Assembly (NCBI GenBank): GCA_016880225.1
Contig: JAEHDT010000233.1
Location: 1-7,062, forward strand
Length of the DNA stretch: 7,062 bases
Direction of reading: 5' to 3'
From: Gemmatimonadota bacterium
GTDB taxonomy: Bacteria > Gemmatimonadota > Gemmatimonadetes > Gemmatimonadales > GWC2-71-9
Program-made: the position numbers and the translations under genes
The notes under the pieces: generated by a model
Database searches by the model: none
The model's input: the letters and a program-made list of their open reading frames with translations, nothing else
What the model was told of the DNA's origin: nothing
Shown here: piece by piece, positions 3,942-7,062 of the stretch
Numbering within the stretch: position 1 is the stretch's first letter
Layout: each line of letters opens with the position of its first letter

Positions 3942-6662
3942 ATGTCCGAGCCGCGCTTCGAGCTCCCCCCGCAATACGATCCGCACGCCGTCGAGGCCGC
4001 GCTGTACCGCCGCTGGCTCGAGCGCGGGGCGTTCACACCCGGCCCGCCCGGCACGCGCCAGCCGTACGTGATCGTCATGCCGCCACCCAACGTCACCGCC
4101 GTCCTCCACATGGGCCAGGGCCTCGGCGACGTGGTCCAAGACGCGCTGATCCGCTTCGAGCGGATGCGCGGCCGGGACGCGTTGTGGCTCCCGGGCACCG
4201 ACCACGCCGGCATCGCCACCCAGAACGTCGTGGAGCGCCTGATCGCCAAGGAAGGCAAGACGCGCTTCGATCTCGGCCGGGAGGCGTTCGTCGAGCGCGT
4301 GTGGGAGTTCGTGCGCCGGACCGGCACCACGATTCTCGAGCAGCTCAAGGTGATCGGCTGCTCGTCCGACTGGAGCCGGACGCGGTTCACGTTCGACCCG
4401 GCGTACTCACGCGCGGTGCGCGAGGTATTCGTCCACCTCTGGGAGGAAGGGCTGATCTACCGCGGCCACCGCGTGATCCACTGGTGCCCGCGCTGTCTCA
4501 CCGCCCTGTCGGACGAGGAAGCCGAGGCGAAGGACACCGACGGCAAGCTGTACTACATCCGCTATCCGGTGGAGGGCGGACCGGCCCCTTACCTCACCGT
4601 CGCCACGACCCGGCCCGAAACGATGCTGGGCGACACGGCGGTCGCGGTGAACCCGAAAGACAAGCGCCACGCGCGCTTCGTCGGCAAGACGGCGCGCCTC
4701 CCCATCGCCGACATCACCATCCCGATCCTGGCGGACGAGGCCGCGGACCCGGCCTTCGGCACGGGGTTCGTGAAGGTGACCCCGGCGCACGACGCGACGG
4801 ACTTCGGGATCGGGCTGCGGCACAAGCTGGAGATGCCGCTGGTGCTGACGGAGGATGGGCGCATGGAGCACCCGACCCGCGTGCCGAAATCGCTCGCGGG
4901 GCTCGACCGCTTCGACGCCCGCACCCGCATCGTGGACCTGTTGAAGGAGCGCGGCCTGCTCGAGAAGATCGAGCCGCACCGGCACGCCGTGCGCCACTGC
5001 TATCGCTGCGACACGGTGGTCGAGCCGCGCCTGTCCGACCAGTGGTTCGTGAAGATGAAGCCGCTCGCCGAGCCAGCGCTCGCCGCCTACCACCGCGGCG
5101 ACTACCGCATCGTACCAGAGCGGTGGACGGCGACGTACGAGCGCTGGATGGAGGGCATCCGTGACTGGAACATCTCGCGGCAGCTGTGGTGGGGGCACCG
5201 CATCCCCGTGTTCACCTGCACCAAGTGCGACGAGCAGTGGGCCGACCGCGACGATCCCGCGGGCTGCCGCAAATGCGGCGGCCCGGTCGAGCAGGACCCG
5301 GACGTGCTCGACACGTGGTTCTCCTCGTGGCTGTGGCCGTTCGCCACCTTGGGCTGGCCCGATAAGACGCCCGACCTGGCGCGCTTCTATCCGGGCCACA
5401 CGCTCGTTTCGGGCTCGGACATCATCTTCTTCTGGGTCGCCCGGATGATCATGGCGGGCTACCACTTCATGGGTGCGAAGCCGTTCGGGACCGTGTACCT
5501 CCACGGCATCGTGCGCGACACCGAGCATCGCAAGATGTCGAAGTCGTTGGGGAACGGGATCGATCCGCTGGACGTGGTGAACCGGTTCGGCGCCGACGCG
5601 CTGCGCTGGACCGTGGTCGGGAGCGGCTCGCTCGGCGCGGACGTGATCCTCGACCCGAACGATCTGGAGACGACGTTCGCGCCGGGGCGCAACTTCGCGA
5701 ACAAGCTGTGGAACATCGGGCGGTTCATCCTCGCGCGGCTGCCGGAGCGCGTGCCGCCGATCGACGAGGTGGACATTGGGCGCCTGCCGCTCGCCGATCG
5801 CTGGATCCTGATGCGCGCCAACGACGCCGTCGCGGCCGCCACCGCGTACCTGGAACAGTTCAGGTTGGATGACGCCGCCAAGCGGTGCTACGAGTTCGTG
5901 TGGGGCGAGCTGGCGGACTGGTACGTCGAGGCAGTCAAGCCCCGGCTCGCGCCGGACGCGGCGTCCCCCTCCGCAGCAGCCCAGCGGGCGCCCGCTGCTT
6001 CGGGCGACGCCGCTGCCGCTCAGGCGGTCCTCGCCCATTGCTTCGACACGGCCCTGAGGCTGCTGCATCCCGTGGTGCCGTTCATCACGGAGGAGCTGTG
6101 GCAGAAGCTGCCCGGTCGAAAGGCGGGCGAGCTGCTCGCGGTCGCGCCCTGGCCGTCGTTCAAACCGGAGCTCGTGGACACGGAGCTCGATCTGCAGTTT
6201 CTCCGGGTGAAGCAGGTGGTGGAAGAGATCCGCAGCATCCGGGCGGAGTACAAGGTGCCGCCGAAGACACGACTGCGTGCCAGCATCACCCCGCGCGGGC
6301 GCGACCAGCGCAAGGTATTCGAGGCGGAGAGCGAAACGATCCGGCGCCTCGCGCAACTGGACGAGTTGTCGTTCGACGGCGGAGCGAAGCGCGTCGGGGC
6401 CTATGCCGTCTTCGGCGACGGCAGTGAAGTGTTCGTGGCACTCGAGGACGCGATCGATCTGCAGCAGGAGTGCCGACGCCTCTCGGGCGAGCTCACCCGG
6501 CTCGACCGGCAGCTCGCGGGGCTCGTCGGCAAACTGGCCAACCAGCAGTTCGTCGCGCGGGCGCCCGCCGAGGTGGTCGCCAAGGAGCGCGAGAAGGAGC
6601 GCGCGTGGCGCGACCAGCGGCAGGCGCTGGCCGACAAGCTCGAGTCGCTGGGCTGCTCCTGA
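3942..6662 (+). CDS. valS: Valyl-tRNA synthetase
   Basis: A cytosolic class I synthetase that charges tRNA-Val with valine and clears mischarged Thr-tRNA-Val. It is full length at 906 residues. The Rossmann core starts with PPPNVTAVLHMGQG (47-60), the HIGH region, where the last His is replaced by Gln59. WLPGTDHAGIATQ (82-94) and KMSKS (531-535) are standard. The CP1 editing domain (about 195-345) keeps TTRPET (222-227) and KVTPAHDATD (278-287), whose Lys, Thr and Asp residues line the editing pocket in Thermus ValRS. Cysteine pairs C182/C185, C353/C356, C426/C429 and C442/C445 fit zinc binding. The anticodon domain (about 615-765) carries an Ala-rich insert at 671-694 between KPRL and AVLAHCF. 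A coiled-coil arm (about 838-903) closes the protein. ATG 3942 is the first in-frame start after TAA 3936-3938, and the N-terminus (LPPQYDPHAVE) aligns with the family. It diverges from the thrS operon and overlaps the next gene. Confidence 0.98.
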   Translation: MSEPRFELPPQYDPHAVEAALYRRWLERGAFTPGPPGTRQPYVIVMPPPNVTAVLHMGQGLGDVVQDALIRFERMRGRDALWLPGTDHAGIATQNVVERLIAKEGKTRFDLGREAFVERVWEFVRRTGTTILEQLKVIGCSSDWSRTRFTFDPAYSRAVREVFVHLWEEGLIYRGHRVIHWCPRCLTALSDEEAEAKDTDGKLYYIRYPVEGGPAPYLTVATTRPETMLGDTAVAVNPKDKRHARFVGKTARLPIADITIPILADEAADPAFGTGFVKVTPAHDATDFGIGLRHKLEMPLVLTEDGRMEHPTRVPKSLAGLDRFDARTRIVDLLKERGLLEKIEPHRHAVRHCYRCDTVVEPRLSDQWFVKMKPLAEPALAAYHRGDYRIVPERWTATYERWMEGIRDWNISRQLWWGHRIPVFTCTKCDEQWADRDDPAGCRKCGGPVEQDPDVLDTWFSSWLWPFATLGWPDKTPDLARFYPGHTLVSGSDIIFFWVARMIMAGYHFMGAKPFGTVYLHGIVRDTEHRKMSKSLGNGIDPLDVVNRFGADALRWTVVGSGSLGADVILDPNDLETTFAPGRNFANKLWNIGRFILARLPERVPPIDEVDIGRLPLADRWILMRANDAVAAATAYLEQFRLDDAAKRCYEFVWGELADWYVEAVKPRLAPDAASPSAAAQRAPAASGDAAAAQAVLAHCFDTALRLLHPVVPFITEELWQKLPGRKAGELLAVAPWPSFKPELVDTELDLQFLRVKQVVEEIRSIRAEYKVPPKTRLRASITPRGRDQRKVFEAESETIRRLAQLDELSFDGGAKRVGAYAVFGDGSEVFVALEDAIDLQQECRRLSGELTRLDRQLAGLVGKLANQQFVARAPAEVVAKEREKERAWRDQRQALADKLESLGCS
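5954..5997. repeat. Two adjacent perfect inverted repeats in the valS Ala-rich insert
   Basis: GGACGC-G-GCGTCC (5954-5966) is a 6-base stem around one base. CAGCGGGCGCCCGCTG (5982-5997) is a perfect 16-base palindrome. Both lie in the DNA encoding the Ala/Pro/Ser-rich insert (residues 671-694) that is absent from typical ValRS proteins. They may be a chance product of GCC/GGC-rich codons or the trace of a small palindromic insertion. Confidence 0.5.
6594..6599 (+). promoter_or_regulatory. Ribosome binding site inside valS for the Ig-like lipoprotein
   Basis: AAGGAG lies 5 bases before the GTG at 6605, an ideal SD with ideal spacing. It falls within the valS codons for the C-terminal coiled coil (KEREKERAWR). 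It decides the start of the following gene, which has no ATG in frame near its signal sequence. Confidence 0.6.
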
Positions 6663-7062
6663 CGGGCCTGTGGTGGGGCTGCGCCAGCCAGGGCCCTCCG
6701 CCCGGCGGCCCGCCCCGCACCACGCCGGCGGCCGTCCTGCGCACCGTGCCCGAGTCGGGAGCGGTCGTGCCCGACCTGCGCGGCGACGCGGTCGTCCAGT
6801 TCGACGAGGTGATCGACGAGGCGCCCGGCTCCGCCCAGTCCGGGGGAGCGATCACCGGACTCGCCCAGCGGTTCGTGCTCTCTCCGGTGGTGGGCGACGT
6901 CAAGGTATCGTGGCATCGCGACGCGGTGCACCTCGCTCCGGAAGAAGGATGGAAGCCGAACCGGGTGTACCACCTCGAGGTGCTGCCCGGCATCGCCGAC
7001 CTGCGGCACAACGTCACCAAGCAGGGCCAGACGATCGTGTTCTCGACCGGCGGCCCGCTTCC
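6605..7062 (+). CDS. Secreted/lipoprotein with N-terminal bacterial Ig-like domain (3' end outside window)
   Basis: The frame is open to the right edge (152 codons visible). From GTG 6605 the protein begins with a signal-like N-terminus: an Arg-containing n-region (MARPAAGAGRQAR), a hydrophobic stretch VAGLLLTGLWWG (14-25) and Cys26, the likely lipidation site. The lipobox is imperfect, since Trp occupies -3 and -2. Then comes a Pro/Gly-rich linker with PPPGGPP, followed by AVLRTVPESGAVV and a beta-rich domain with FDEVID (70-75), FVLSPVVGDVKVSW, PNRVYHLEVLPGIADL and IVFSTGGPL. This layout (Cys, PPGGP, Pro-rich opening, strand with FDExV, 'P-N-x-x-Y-x-L-x-V-x-x-G-I-x-D-L') is that of SbsA/Big_5-type Ig-like cell-envelope proteins common in Bacteroidota and Gemmatimonadota. 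Its molecular role is unknown. The first 58 bases overlap the end of valS in another frame, and it is probably co-transcribed with valS. Confidence 0.8.
   Translation, partial: MARPAAGAGRQARVAGLLLTGLWWGCASQGPPPGGPPRTTPAAVLRTVPESGAVVPDLRGDAVVQFDEVIDEAPGSAQSGGAITGLAQRFVLSPVVGDVKVSWHRDAVHLAPEEGWKPNRVYHLEVLPGIADLRHNVTKQGQTIVFSTGGPL

Noticed and set aside
4407..6356. 649-codon open frame on the minus strand opposite valS
   Set aside because: Same cause: stop codons are rare in the complementary frame of high-GC coding sequence. The product is low-complexity and matches no family, and the plus strand is plainly ValRS.

Overview
This is a high-GC, densely packed bacterial chromosomal window of housekeeping genes. 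It has no mobile element, CRISPR array, tRNA or rRNA that I can see. The strong G/C preference at third codon positions, and the gene following valS (a PPGGP-type lipoprotein with a bacterial Ig-like fold), suggest an environmental Gemmatimonadota-like bacterium. That assignment is inference from protein style, not from a marker gene.

Layout. Two gene groups diverge from a very small intergenic region near 3916-3941. Leftwards (minus strand) run a 72-codon membrane protein of unknown function (3915-3697), threonyl-tRNA synthetase thrS (3677-1728), an acetyl-CoA acetyltransferase-type thiolase (1719-526) and the biotin transporter S-component bioY (523 to beyond the left edge). The gaps are 19, 8 and 2 bases, so this is almost certainly one operon. 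Rightwards (plus strand) run valyl-tRNA synthetase valS (3942-6662) and the start of a secreted or lipid-anchored Ig-like protein. The latter appears to begin inside the last 58 bases of valS, with its own strong ribosome binding site. No stretch of 300 bases lacks a gene.

How the parts relate. Two aminoacyl-tRNA synthetases are driven in opposite directions from what looks like one symmetrical AT-rich core (TATTATAA, 3931-3938). It reads as a perfect -10 hexamer on the minus strand and a 5/6 match on the plus strand. On the plus strand the -10 lies so close to the valS ATG that the valS transcript is probably leaderless. The thiolase and BioY downstream of thrS point to acetyl-CoA and biotin metabolism.

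The most notable points are the symmetrical divergent promoter, a His-to-Gln change at the last position of the ValRS HIGH motif (HMGQ), an Ala-rich insert in ValRS whose DNA holds two perfect inverted repeats, and the nested start of the lipoprotein gene. I found no convincing wholly new system. The enzymes are standard families, and the novelty candidates are regulatory or residue-level.
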